DNA of 64,000 bases from Parietaria judaica (Eukaryota > Streptophyta > Magnoliopsida > Rosales > Urticaceae): contig OX940870.1 of assembly GCA_954871525.1 (NCBI GenBank), forward strand, positions 16,213,501 to 16,277,500, given 5' to 3'. The notes beneath the pieces were generated by a model, which did not search any database, was not told the DNA's origin, and saw only the letters and a list, made by a program, of their open reading frames with translations. Shown here one piece after another: positions 23,377 to 34,890 of the stretch (positions are counted from its first letter, which is position 1; every line of letters begins with the position of its first letter). A program made the translations under genes and the position numbers.

Positions 23377-26300
23377 ATGGCGGAATCGCTTTCACTGTCT
23401 CTATCTCTATCCAAACCCAGAATCTCTCAACCAAAATCAGCACGTGCTGATTATGATTCCAAAGTGATCCCGTTTCTTCGTTGCACTGTTTCGCTTCCAA
23501 AGCTTGGATCTCGAAATGAGCTTCGGATCACTGCCAAGAGTTCCAAACAAGAAGACGGTGTTTTGATCGGTGAGCTCTTTTCTTTTTTCTTTAACTTCGG
23601 GTTCTATTCACTTTTCTGATAGTTTGGGTTTCAATCAATATAATATATATACATATATAAATATATGTGTAACTGTGTATGCATGCTTTCTTCTTGTTGT
23701 GGCTGCAGATTCAAGCGTTCAAGAACCCTTTGATGTTCCGATCCTGACTTGCTCTGAGGTAATATATTTGTATTATTATTGTATAAATACAGTCAACGGT
23801 GAACCCATATAAAATTTTTAAGCAAAATGAATTAAAAAAAAAAAAGAGATGTAAATTTATAGCTAAAAAAGGAAAAATAATAAATATATATAATTTGGAT
23901 AAAACTTTGAAGAGTTATATAGTAGGATTTTGATTTTTATAATGAATCGAATCGAATTCGTGACGCTCAAAATTAATTTTGAGTTTGAACGTCGGGACAA
24001 ATTTCTATTATCAATATGCATTCAGTAATTGCTTGAGTGTTCGATATTTTGACCCGTTCAAAAGTACTAAGTGATGGATTAATACGGTATGAGCGCAGGT
24101 GGTAGAGAGACTGCGGCGGCACCGGGAGCAGCACCAAGGGCAGCAAGAGTATTTGGCGATGTATTCGAGCATCTTCGGTGGCATCACCAGCGATGCAGCC
24201 GCGATGACGGTCCCTCTCGACGACCACATGGTCCACCGAGGCCACGCCGTCTTCGACACCGCCGCTATCGTCAACGGGCCAGTCTAGATTTCGGGTTTCT
24301 TGCTTTCTTCAGTTGAGTTTCTGCGTGTTCGATTAATTTGATTATCTTTGTTTTCAGATATCTGTACGAGCTGGACCAACACGTCAGCCGTATCGTAAAA
24401 TCTGCAGGCATGGCCAAAATCAGTTTACCGTTCGATCAAGACACCGTGAAAGACGTGCTAATCCAGACGGTGAGCGCCTCGAAATGCAGAAACGGATCTT
24501 TAAGGTATTGGATCTCGGCAGGCCCGGGTGATTTCAACCTTTCGCCGGTCACAGACGGGCGCCCGGCCCTCTACGCTGTTGTGATCCGAGACCGGTTGCC
24601 GCCTAGCACAGCGGGCGTGAAGGTTATAACATCTTCGGTGCCAATCAAGCCGCCCCGGTTTGCGACGGTGAAGAGTGTGAACTACCTCCCCAACGTGCTC
24701 TCGAAGGTGGAGGCGGAGGAGAGCGGCGCGTACGCGGCCGTGTGGCTCGATGAGGAGGGGCTCGTGGCGGAAGGGCCTAATATGAATGTGGCGTTCGTGA
24801 CGCAGAAGGGCGAGCTCGTGATGCCGCGATTTGAGAGGATCCTCAAGGGGTGCACGGCGCAGCGGGTTTTGGTCCTAGCCAAGCAGCTTGTGGGTGCGGG
24901 CACGCTGAGCGGCGTGAGCGTGCGGGATGTGAGCGTGGAGGAGGGCAAGCGGGCTGCGGAGATGATGCTGCTCGGCAGCGGCGTGCTTGTCCGCCCCGTA
25001 GTACAGTGGGATGAGCAACTCATAGGCGACGGTAAGTTCACTTAATTCTAATTATATTAATATTTGACAGGGATATAGCAGCTAAAAAAGTTTTAGTGAG
25101 TGTATTGGAAATGTATTTTTTAGTAGAAAAATAAATAAATTGAGTAAAATAGTAATTTCGTCTAATTTTTTATATTAAAATATTTAATTGATCGTTCAAT
25201 TTCGTTAATAGAGGGACATATATCCCCTCTACATAATTATGTTTTGATTTTTTTGATTTTGAATCTTTTCTTTAAATTCTATAATAAAATTTGATGAAAT
25301 TGGACCGAAATGTTATTTTTAACTCTAGTGTTTTTCATGACATAAAAGAATATAAATTTTTGTAACACAACTGATTATAAATTGAATATTATAGCATTGT
25401 TTGGTATAATTTTGTTTTTGAAAATAATTTCTATTAAGTTTAATTTTTTATATTTATTTTAATGGATATGTGTTTGGTAAATTGTTTATAATACAGTTAT
25501 TACTGGTAATAAAAGTTGATTTAACGTTTGATACAATAAATATGTTTAAGGTAAAGAGACTAAAAATTTTCTTTTTATTTAAATAAAGATAAAAGCTAGA
25601 TATCCTAACTTTTACAACTCGTGTACAAAAATCTAAAAACGGTTTTGTGTTTTTTTGTAAAAATAATTTTACCAAACACCTGAAAGCAGTTAAGTTTATT
25701 CTTAAAACGAAGACATGTCTTTTTAATGTAACGCCCCTAAATGGAAGTTAGTAGAATAAGACAAAGCAAACACCTTTCAAACTGTGACCGGTCAATGATA
25801 CATCACCTTGTAGACACTAAACTTGGACTATTCAACGTCCACGTCAATAGACATGTAGTTCATACCCATGAGACTTAAAACGACAAAACAAACATTCAAA
25901 ACCACAGTTTATTTATTTATTTTGACAAAAAACCAAAGTTTATACAACAACATAAAAACAATAAATGCAAAAAATCACCATCACATAAATCCATAATACA
26001 ATAAACTAAATAGATTAATAAATATAATCCACAAAATTCAAATCATTTTGGTGGACCGTACCGAGTCAGCTTGCCCCTTTACTCGACTATATCACATCAA
26101 ACCCTCAAGGCAATGAGCACAGGTGGACTAGAAGTCCCTAGCCGTAACTCGCCCTCGACTCAGGATCCTAATCTCCACCCAAAGGCAACCAGTTCGCGAT
26201 GGGCCCAAATGTTGACTCTTGAGTCACCAATCATATCCATAACCATAATCATATCTGGCATACTGTGTAGTCGCCAGGTGCTCGTCAACATCTCAAACCA

Positions 26301-28496
26301 CATCACAATACTCATCATCTGAGTGAAGCGAGTACCATATCAACAATCGTCATCATGACATAACCATAAACATAAAATATGATAGCAAGCATCAAATAGA
26401 TGAAACCATACCGGTTTTTCAGCCTCGCTGTCAAGTGACTTCAATCACAATATTATTTATTAATTAACATAATATTACATTAATTCCAATATTAAACTAT
26501 CCGGCTCAATCTCCATTAAAGCGTTGGTTTCTACGTTCATTTTAAATTGCGTGAAAATGTAATAGCCCCTACGTTAATTTTTGGAAACATTGATCAATTG
26601 ACTAGCTAGTCGAAGATGCGGGTTTTTCTTGGCCCTAAGTTCAATGATTAGAGACTTTGAGTTCCAATATACTGTTCAAAACTTGGTACGGGCAGCACGG
26701 TCTTCGAGGCGACTCCAGGACGACTATCGACGTCAACTATAATACATATATCATCCATAAGTCAAATACTACTAATATTGGAATTTAAATTTTCAAATGA
26801 AACCCCGGTTAAATTTAACCCGGGCCGAAATCTCGTCGGGCATACAAAACGTGGCAGCAAAACAAGCATCAATTCGATGATTTAATATATCTCCTACCGT
26901 AATCCGACTAGTCTAAACGCAATGGTGATGTCAATTTCATAAATCAAAACCTGTAACACACTTAATTTAATCCTCTAAAATGTGAAGCTAGGGCAAGGAA
27001 ATCCGAGCTTACCAGAAGTTTGTCGACAATACCGATCGAGGGTTCTTGATCACTTCGAGGAGGGCTTCAAAATCCTAAGTTAATTTCGGAATTGAAAAAT
27101 GACGATGGTGGCTTACTGCAGCGATGGTGAGGTGGCACTTCCAACAGCTTCATGAACCCGATTCGGTGTTAGTTTTCTCAAAATCAAAACCAAAACGAAG
27201 TAGATATAAAATTTCAAAACCTGAACCTTTCGGCAACTATTCCAGCCAAACGCTACGGTTTGTGATCGACATTCGTGCATGAGAAGATATTCCTTCTTGA
27301 GAGTTTTCCAGTGGTACCATATTTTTGCCGATTGGAGTTGCGGTGAAGGAGACATGAAGCTCTGAATATTTGATGAGATAAGAAAAAGAAGTAGAGAGAA
27401 GAAAAAAAAAATATCTATGTGGGGGAAAAGAAAAGAGAGAGGGAAGGGGTGTATTCGATCCCTTTACTGACCTTCCTTTTTTAATTATATATATATACAC
27501 ACTCTTGTTTTCTTTTAAAAGGGGTTTTACATCATCTAAACCAAATGCTAACGCAGCCAGCATCAGGAGCGGACCCAGGATTCGAAGTTAGGAGTGACGA
27601 ATTTTACAAAGTAGCAACCGAAACTAATATTTAATCATGAGTCTTCAATTTGATAATATTTTTTTTTTATTAAATATCGAGTAAAAAGACTATATTATTT
27701 CATTTTAGCAATTTCATAAGTAATTTTAAGTTTCGAATATTGTTAATTATATTAATCAAATTAGGTATCAAGTAAATATAAAAAACTAAATAAATAATAA
27801 AAAAAAAACTTTGTTGCATATATACATTCATTTCTCTATTACCTGTATTCATAACTCTATTACCTGTATTCATAAGTATTAATATTATTATATATACATA
27901 TTATATATATAAAGAGGAATTCATTGTTTAGAAAAAGAAAATATTATTTATATATACATATTATATATATAAAGAAGAATTCATTGTTTAGAAAAAGAAA
28001 AGGGATGTGGCAGGGATCGATCTTTGGATTCTGCAGAAATGATTCTTGTTGAAAACCACTGAAGCAGAGCTACTTTTATTTATCAACTTGACATAAAAAA
28101 AAAATAAGTTAAGAGTTCAAATTTTTAGTTAAAACCTAGTACATATTTTTTTGAGCCGGTCGATCCGGGGTTGACGATAGCCAACCCTAAACGTGGCTGG
28201 GTCCGCCCCTGGCCAGCATCACCTAGTGTAACCAATGTGATATTCTAAAAAGACTAAAACACACCACACATAAAAACTTTTTTTTCTCAACTTTACGATA
28301 TGTTTTGTTTGTTTTACTTTTAACTGTATGATTATAAGAGTGGATTTAGGTAGTAAGAGTGTGGTATTACTCATGAAACTTGTTGGTTAGTGCAGGCAAC
28401 GAAGGGCGAGTGACGAAATGTCTTCTAGATCTTCTAAAGAAGGAGATGAAATCTGGTCCTCCTTCAGTTCGCGTGCCAGTTCCCTACAAACTTTAA
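23377..28496 (+). CDS. ADCL/DAT1: Plastid class IV aminotransferase, ADCL/DAT1 type (aminodeoxychorismate lyase or D-amino-acid transaminase)
   Basis: Five exons (23377-23569, 23709-23758, 24099-24277, 24358-25031, 28396-28496) join in phase to 398 aa. An in-frame ATG at 23350 would add nine residues. The first 60 residues are Ser-rich with few acids, as in a transit peptide. Family blocks follow: PLDDHMVHRGHAVFDTA, SLRYWISAGPGDF, FATVKSVNYLPNV (its Lys is the expected PLP aldimine Lys), EGPNMNVAF, GCTAQRVL and PVVQWDEQLIGDG. The last exon supplies LLDLLKKEMKSGPPSVRVPVPY, matching the C-terminus of Arabidopsis At5g57850. That family forms PLP-dependent fold-type IV enzymes, reported for p-aminobenzoate formation and for D-amino-acid transamination; sequence alone does not separate these roles. 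Intron 3 appears to use a GC donor (24278). Intron 4 is 3.36 kb because an LTR with a nested hAT element sits in it in antisense direction. Exons are notably GC-rich compared with the introns. Confidence 0.92.
25727..28234 (-). mobile_element. Family X LTR (solo or remnant) in the last ADCL/DAT1 intron, split by a hAT element
   Basis: It starts TGTAACGCCCCTAAATGG and is collinear with the pieces of the larger family X LTR at 34046-34345, 37242-37823, 61358-61622 and 63787-64000. Shared landmarks include CTATTCAACGTCC, GGTGGACTAGAAGTCCCTA, CTCCACCCAAAGGCA and CAATTCGATGATTTAAT. Its sister copy is followed by a minus-strand primer-binding site, so the LTR reads on the minus strand, antisense to the gene. 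A TATA-like tract lies near 27487-27497. The right end is not fixed, and no clean 5-bp target duplication was found. No internal coding region or polypurine tract adjoins it, which suggests a solo LTR. Confidence 0.75.
27564..28211. mobile_element. Non-autonomous hAT element with 8-bp target duplication (copy 1)
   Basis: The ends are CAGGAGCGGACCCAG and CTGGGTCCGCCCCTG, inverted and nearly perfect. The 8-bp direct repeat GCCAGCAT flanks both sides (27556-27563 and 28212-28219), the hallmark of hAT insertion. It is 648 bp, AT-rich and without a transposase. An internal direct duplication of about 58 bp (near 27889-28005) includes GAATTCATTGTTTAG twice. It inserted into the family X LTR, so it is the younger of the two. 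Confidence 0.93.
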
Positions 28497-29110
28497 ACTC
28501 ACCTTCTTATTATTTATCAACTCACATGCCTTCTCCATCATACATTATTGACTCAAGTATTTTAATTCTATCTACCAAGTATTTATTCATCAATGATTTT
28601 TTATTTCCACAACTAAATTAGTAGGAAAACTACAATATCCATACGCAATATGCATGATTCAACTCACATCATAAGGGTCTCTATCTGTAATTTTATTACT
28701 GACCTTGCCGCCATCACGCAGGACCAGTCACACGTTGCTCACGGCCGTGACCACTAGTTCGCGGTCAGGTAATTGCACAAGGAGATTCCATGCCATAGGC
28801 GACGCTTAGCCGAGTAATCTAACTTCCCATTAGTATCTTATTTCAAAGTCATTCACTAAAATGAAGTACTTTTTTACGAACTGTTGATCTCCACCACCAC
28901 CACACCACTTGTTGTGGGTAGACTACGAAAAAAAAACTACACTTATAAAGGTCTAAACTAAACAAAGAATTTTAACCGAAAAACATTGGTAAGCGACGAA
29001 ATGAACATTTTTTCTCGTTTTGTCATCTTATCTGAAATCCGCACATGACGTGGCATAATGATTATTATTTTGACATTACACTGATTAATTATAAAATCCG
29101 TGAAAAATTA
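28497..29110. other. Region downstream of ADCL/DAT1
   Basis: This contains the ADCL/DAT1 3' UTR and terminator zone. No gene or recognisable repeat is visible before the Mutator-like element. Confidence 0.5.
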
Positions 29111-29119
29111 TAAGTATTA

Positions 29120-30092
29120 GGGTAAACTGCGGCTAATGTACCCAATGTTTGATCAATTTTGGATTATGCACCCAATGTTTATTTTCGACGGCTAATGTAC
29201 CCAAACTTTATTCTGTTAGATTTTTTCGTATTTCGGTCACTTGACTGTCAGTGAGTGATTACGTACAGTTTTTTTTATTTTTGGCATAACTCACTCATTT
29301 TTTATCCAAAATTTATGCACGACCTATGGTTGGAAATATAAGAGATAGATACACAATTTTGGTGTTTTAAGTTTTGTAAACAAAAGCTCAAAAAAATACA
29401 AAATTTCAATTACAATGTAAAATTGGACATTAGTGTAACGTAAAATATTTATTTCGAGCAAATTTTAATATACCTAATGACTTTTGATGATGAAACATAA
29501 AACTTAAAAGTTGTAGATAAATCTTTTATCTTTCCAACAGTAGTTTATTTATAAATTTTGGACAATAAATGAGTGAGTTATGCCAAAAATATGAAAAATG
29601 TGATGTGCAAAAAGTTTTCATATTTTTGACATAACTCACTCATTTATTGTCCAAAATTTATAAACAAACTACCGTTGGAAAGATAAAAGATTTATCTACA
29701 ACTTTTAAGTTTTATGTTTCATAAAAAAAAATGTCATTAAGTATATTAAAATTTGCTGGAAACAAATATTTTGCATTACACTAATGTCCAGTTTTACATA
29801 GTAATTGAAATTTTGTATTTTTTAACTTTATTTTTACAAAACTTACAACATAAAAGTTGTAGGTCTATCTCTTATCTTTCCAACCATAGGTCGTGCATAA
29901 ATTTTGGACAAAAAATGAGTGAGTTATGCCAAAAATAAAAAAACTTTACATAATCACTCGTTGACGGTAAAGTAACGGAAACATGAAAAAATCTAACGGA
30001 ATAAAGTTTGGGTACATTAGCCGTTGAAAATAAACATTTCCTACATAATCCAAAATCTATCAAACATTAGGTACATTAGCCGGAGTTTACCC
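29120..30092. mobile_element. Near-palindromic Mutator-like (foldback) element with 9-bp target duplication
   Basis: The two halves are imperfect reverse complements over almost the whole 973 bp, with a spacer of only about 30 bp near 29590-29620. The ends are GGGTAAACTGCGGCTAATG and CATTAGCCGGAGTTTACCC. The 9-bp direct repeat TAAGTATTA flanks it (29111-29119 and 30093-30101), which fits Mutator-like elements. There is no transposase. TIRs this long mean that read-through RNA would fold into a hairpin of about 470 bp. Confidence 0.92.
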
Positions 30093-30101
30093 TAAGTATT
30101 A

Positions 30102-31289
30102 TTTATGTATATATGTTTATCATGTAATGTAACTAATTGGCATTTCATAAATTAAAACTAATTGAGAATATTAGGTTATAAGCAGCATAAGTATCGAAAT
30201 TTTTATTATATGAAGCAACGTAGGTTTAAAGAAAAAAATAAAGATAAAAGTACTAAAAATTGAAATTGAGTCGACTGTGTGTTTTCGGTCAGTTTTTATT
30301 TATTTTATATTTATACGGACATTGGTCAATGCTACGTCAAGTTTTCTCACACGTGCCTCATTCAGTTCGTCTGACGTCTTTCACAGGGCCGTATTTGGGC
30401 TAACCAATTTCATAGTTTTCCAAATAGAGTTTTTTTAGCATGTTGATGTTAGTGTTTGTCCAATGGGCCCCTACATTCATGTTTTTGAATTATCATTTAT
30501 CCAAAGGGTCCATTTTATTTTCATGATGATGTCATAATAATTATTTGATTTTTTTATTTGTTAAAACTTTTATATTAAAATACCTAAATTTTTCTTTTTT
30601 TATTCCTTCTTCAATACGCCTTCTTCGTCTTCTAAAAAACTTCAGTATTGTTGCTTCGATTCTACTCTCCGCCTTTATTTTCGTACGTGTTTTCTTCACA
30701 AAGTTTTTGTTCGATATGGATTACTCCTCTTCGGATTCGATTTGGCGAAGGATATTCCATTTCTTTCAGTCGCTGATTGAACCAGTCGATTTCTTTTTAT
30801 TCTGAATTTTTTCGTGATTAAAACTGTTGATGCTCGTAATATTCGCTGAAAAATGTTTGTATGCATTTAATGACTAATGAGAATGGGTTAGCAATTTTTT
30901 CTACTACGCTTTCACTTTTCACGAAAACATAAGCTTCGATTTCCATACATTTAAATTGTTCGTATGCCTTGTCAAGATTTCATCAAGATTTAAGGCTCTA
31001 TGATTAGCTAGATTATTGGAGCTGACTAATCATATTAATTGTTTGGTTCTTGCTCTCATCTCAATCTGTTGAATTAATGAGCAAGCTGACACTTTTATGA
31101 TATTTCTATGCATGTAGCAAATAGCAATCGCAATTTGCCAATTAGCAAACTCAAAGTTCTTCACCAAATATCAATTCCGTTTGAAACTTGAACAACAATA
31201 TTCAGGTTTGTTTAGTTATTTTAGGTATTTTTAGTTTTACAAAATTTATATATTTATTTTTAAATTTTTGCGATTTTAGGATTGAATGA
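30102..31289. other. AT-rich region before the hAT transposase remnant
   Basis: A hAT-terminus-like CAGGGCCGTATTTGGGC lies at about 30384. It could be the left end of the element carrying the transposase downstream, but I found no matching right end. The open frame at 30545-30805 has no family features. Confidence 0.4.
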
Positions 31290-33355
31290 CATAATGAGTT
31301 CACTTAGAAGACACAAGTTAGGGTCGGAAAAATGAAAAGAAAAAGCAAAAAAAGATGCATCACGTGAAAGTCAATGTGGTTCTCTACATAAGTATTTCCA
31401 TGGAAGTATCAATATGAATGAGAATGAATATCAAATTAGAAATCAAGATGATGAAGTAGGTGAAGGTCGAAATGAGCATGAAGAAGTTCTGGAAGTTGTG
31501 AATGAGAATGAAAAAAGGCGATGAAAACGTGAATGAGCCTGCCAAAGAAAATGTGGATGAGGATATATAAGTTGTTGGATCAGTCAGTGGGAAAGAGAGG
31601 GAGAAACAATCAAATGACACTTGTCTTGATGAAGATGACCTGACGAATTGGAAACCAATGAATCAAAGTCGTATAGATTTTCTTGTCGAAAGAGGCCTTA
31701 AAAGAGACATTGATGTAAAATTTCCTAAAGATGATTCAGATATATGTTTTTCTTCTAATCATTATTGCAGATTTTTACCGAATGGGAGAAGAAGGATAGA
31801 AACTGGTTAGTCTATTAATTGAAAATGAACAAATTGTTTTGTTTTCTTGTAAGTTGTTTGCAAATCACCGGCTTGTAGGCAAGTTAGTTGACGAAGGTTT
31901 AAATGATTGGCACAATATTTTGCAACAACTTGGTAATCACGAACGAAGTAAGCTACATATTTGTACAGTCTCTAAATGGCAAGAATCGGAAAAAAAAGGC
32001 TTAAGCAAGTGTTTATCATTGATTCAGGGGTACAAGGAGAAATCCACCAAGAAAAAGAACATTGGAAACAAGTTCTACACAGAATATTCTGGCTTGTGAA
32101 AATACTTAGGAGAAATTGCCTGACATTCCGAGATAGTGAAAAATTGTAGGAGATAGTGAAAAATTGTATGAGGACAAGAATGGAATGTTTTTTCAGATGA
32201 TAGAGTATTTATCAAAATTTGATCCCACTATGCAAGAACATATCCGACGTATCTTGAAGCATGAAACTCAATATCATTATTTGAGTCACATAATCCAAAA
32301 TGAAATTATTCAGGATATGGGGGGTGAGAAGGTCACATGTTTCCACAGTCAAGATATCAAAGTATTTTTCCGCTATACTTGATTGCAAGATGTAAGTAAT
32401 AAAGAACAAATGTCTTATTTGGTGAGGTGCGTAAATATTTCCAAAAGCCTAATCGTGATTGAATAATTTTTTGTGGAGTTTCTTAAGGTGTGCAATACTA
32501 CTGGGCTTGGACTATTCAATGAACTTCTTAAAGCATTAAAGGATCTTGGTCTTGACTTTGATGATATACGAGGACAAGGTTATGATAATGGATCCAACAT
32601 GAAGGGAAAACACAAAGGTGTACAAAAACTAGTGCTTTAAAAGAATCCAAGAGCGTTTTACTTACCTTGTGCTTGTCATTCCTTCAATCTTATATTTTTT
32701 GATACGGCTAATTGTTTTCCCAAACCTTTTTTTTGGCGTCTGACAACGGATATACACCCTGTTCTCGGCTTCTACAAAGAGATGGAAATACTTTCTTTAT
32801 CAGGTGGAAGGTCTCACTGTGAAGCCGTTGTTACAAACACGCTAGGACAGTCGTATTGACAGTGTTAAAGCGATTTGATATCAAGCTCCAAAAATAAAAG
32901 AATCTTTAATGTATTTTCAAATTGTTTTGAGGACGCGAAGAAAAAAAGCAAGGCCGAGAGTCTAGCAGTATACAATCTTCATATTTTGAATTCTTGTTGG
33001 GATTATTCATATGGCATGATTTTTCGTTTATTGTCAACGTTGTAAGTAAAGTTCTACATATTAAAGATACGCAAATCGATGTTGCCATCAGGGAATTGGA
33101 AAATCTCTAGATTTATCTGAAAAGATATAGAGAAACAGGGTTTGAAGAGGCTATGTTAGAAACTTCTTAGATAGCAGATGCGATGGAAGTACAACTGGTG
33201 TTCACCGAAAAACAAAGAGTACGAAGAAAAAAAACAATTTGATGACATTGCTAGTCAATTGATCTCATTGTCTATTAAAGAGTCCTTCAAAATTGAGTAC
33301 TTTCTCTACATTTTCGATCAAGCGACTTCTTCTTCTACTATCAGGTTAGAATAAT
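31290..33355 (+). pseudogene. Decayed hAT transposase (TTF-type zinc finger class)
   Basis: Fragments in changing + frames follow the order of plant hAT transposases with an N-terminal TTF-type zinc finger. They include QSRIDFLVERGLKRDIDVKF and CFSSNHYCRFLPNGRRR (about 31670-31805), the region around 31839-32096, KFDPTMQEHIRRILKHETQY (about 32210), and RGQGYDNGSNMKGKHKGVQK (about 32570-32630) with FYLPCACHSFNLI after it. The latter carries part of the DDE core. A tail fragment IKESFKIEYFLYIFDQATSS lies near 33280-33340, and the dimerisation domain is missing. Many stops and frameshifts show that it is dead. It could be a relative of the source of the two short hAT elements nearby, but their termini have not been matched to it. 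Confidence 0.85.
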
Positions 33356-33429
33356 CTAAATTGATGTATTATTTTTAATAAATTAATGACTGTTCTATTG
33401 AAATACTTACCTGAAGTCTCACCTGAAAT

Positions 33430-33900
33430 TTCAAAATTCTATTTTCAAGCTAGCTACAACATTAAGATTATAGCACGAAAGTTCCACAAAATTTGCCTGA
33501 TATTCGGCCATTGTTACATTCCCCTAAGTTAACTGAGAGAACTTATGGATTTTTCCAGAGGGTAATCTTCTAGAAAATAATATGCCGTGAATGCACTAAC
33601 AAAGCCTGACATATAGGTTCGTCTACCTCGGTATTTTGGTACATTTTCCCACCATTGTGTTGTTGGGCCCTCGAAAGGTAGGTGGCGAAACTAACACAAT
33701 ATCCTATCTGAATAAAGAAGTTCCATTATTTTTTTTCAATCAACAATAACCACCTTTCATCTCTAAGCTCATTAATGATTCTCATTTTTTCAGCAACATA
33801 ATGTAGAACTTGTGCGACTTGTTGCTCAACTTCGAATACGTAAGCCATTTGTTCAAAATTTAACTGGAGATCCAATATAGGGACACTTAAAGAATTTCAG
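33430..33900 (-). pseudogene. Remnant of Gypsy gag belonging to the family X element
   Basis: Read on the minus strand, the segment upstream of 33520 contains NVTMAEYQANFVELSCY, typical of the Gypsy gag region that ends with an AEYxxxFxELxxY motif. Preceding fragments are broken by stops and frameshifts. It lies between the primer-binding site at 34030-34042 and the hAT remnant, in the right orientation to be the start of the internal region of the element whose 5' LTR begins at 34046. The rest of that element's coding region is not present. Confidence 0.55.
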
Positions 33901-34029
33901 ACCATGTTGAGCAGTTTTAAAAAGATTCAAATGTTAGAAATATCGATGGTGATACAAAGCATGACACGACTAAAACACAAAAATAAAATAAATAATCTTT
34001 TGGTGATGTACCGTAAGTGTCGTAACCTA

Positions 34030-34042
34030 GGCTCTGATACCA
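34030..34042 (-). other. Primer-binding site (tRNA-iMet type) of the family X element
   Basis: On the minus strand this reads TGGTATCAGAGCC, the sequence complementary to the 3' end of initiator tRNA-Met. It lies three bases inside the LTR end at 34046, exactly where a primer-binding site is expected. Confidence 0.85.
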
Positions 34043-34345
34043 AACTGTAACAACCCTAAATGGGGGTTAGTAGAATAAGATGAAAATAAAGACTTTTCAA
34101 ACTTTGATCGGTCAGTGACACATTAACTTGTAAACAACAAACTTAGACTATTCAACGTCCGTGTCAATAGACACATAGTTCCCACCCATGGGACTTAAAA
34201 CAACAAAACAAACGTTCAAAACCACGGTTTATACAATACCATAAAGACGAGAAATGCAAAATATCACCATCACATGAATCCCTCATTAGATCTATTACAA
34301 TTCCAAAATAAAAAGATCAATACAAATATAAGATTTACTTCGACA

Positions 34346-34831
34346 TGTTGGTTGTCTGCGGTTCTAGACCCTCAAAAAGTCTCAGCTAACCATAAGAAAT
34401 CGTGATAATTGGGTTTATCACGCGGATCAACCTTTAAAAAAGAGTCCCATACCAATAACATGTCGACCAGTCTGTACAAACACGATAGAATGATTAATTT
34501 CCAAATCGTGATAAAATACTTTTCTTCTTTTTTAAACATAAACTTGTTTTTAAACTTTGAGCCTTGAGTAATAATAAATAATTACCAAATCGATAAACAC
34601 AGAAAATGCGTACCTTGATGCTTCTGAGGTGATTGACGCGTTCTTGATCTTCAAGAAATCTCTAAACTCCGTTCATGATTGCTTTCTCCGATTTCTATGA
34701 AGAAGATTCTTCTAGAAGTCTTCCGATGTATTCTCCGGGATTACGTCGTTGGGATGCGTGGGCTCCCATTGGATAATTCTCGAAACCCTAAACTTGAACG
34801 ACTCTGAGAAATTCCCAGAGTAAATCCGCAG

Positions 34832-34890
<59 letters not shown>

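Noticed and set aside
24682..25041. Minus-strand open frame of 119 codons
   Set aside because: It is a shadow of the GC-rich fourth exon of ADCL/DAT1.
24338..25045. ADCL/DAT1 as a gene truncated at its fourth exon
   Set aside because: An in-phase last exon with the family C-terminus was found at 28396-28496.
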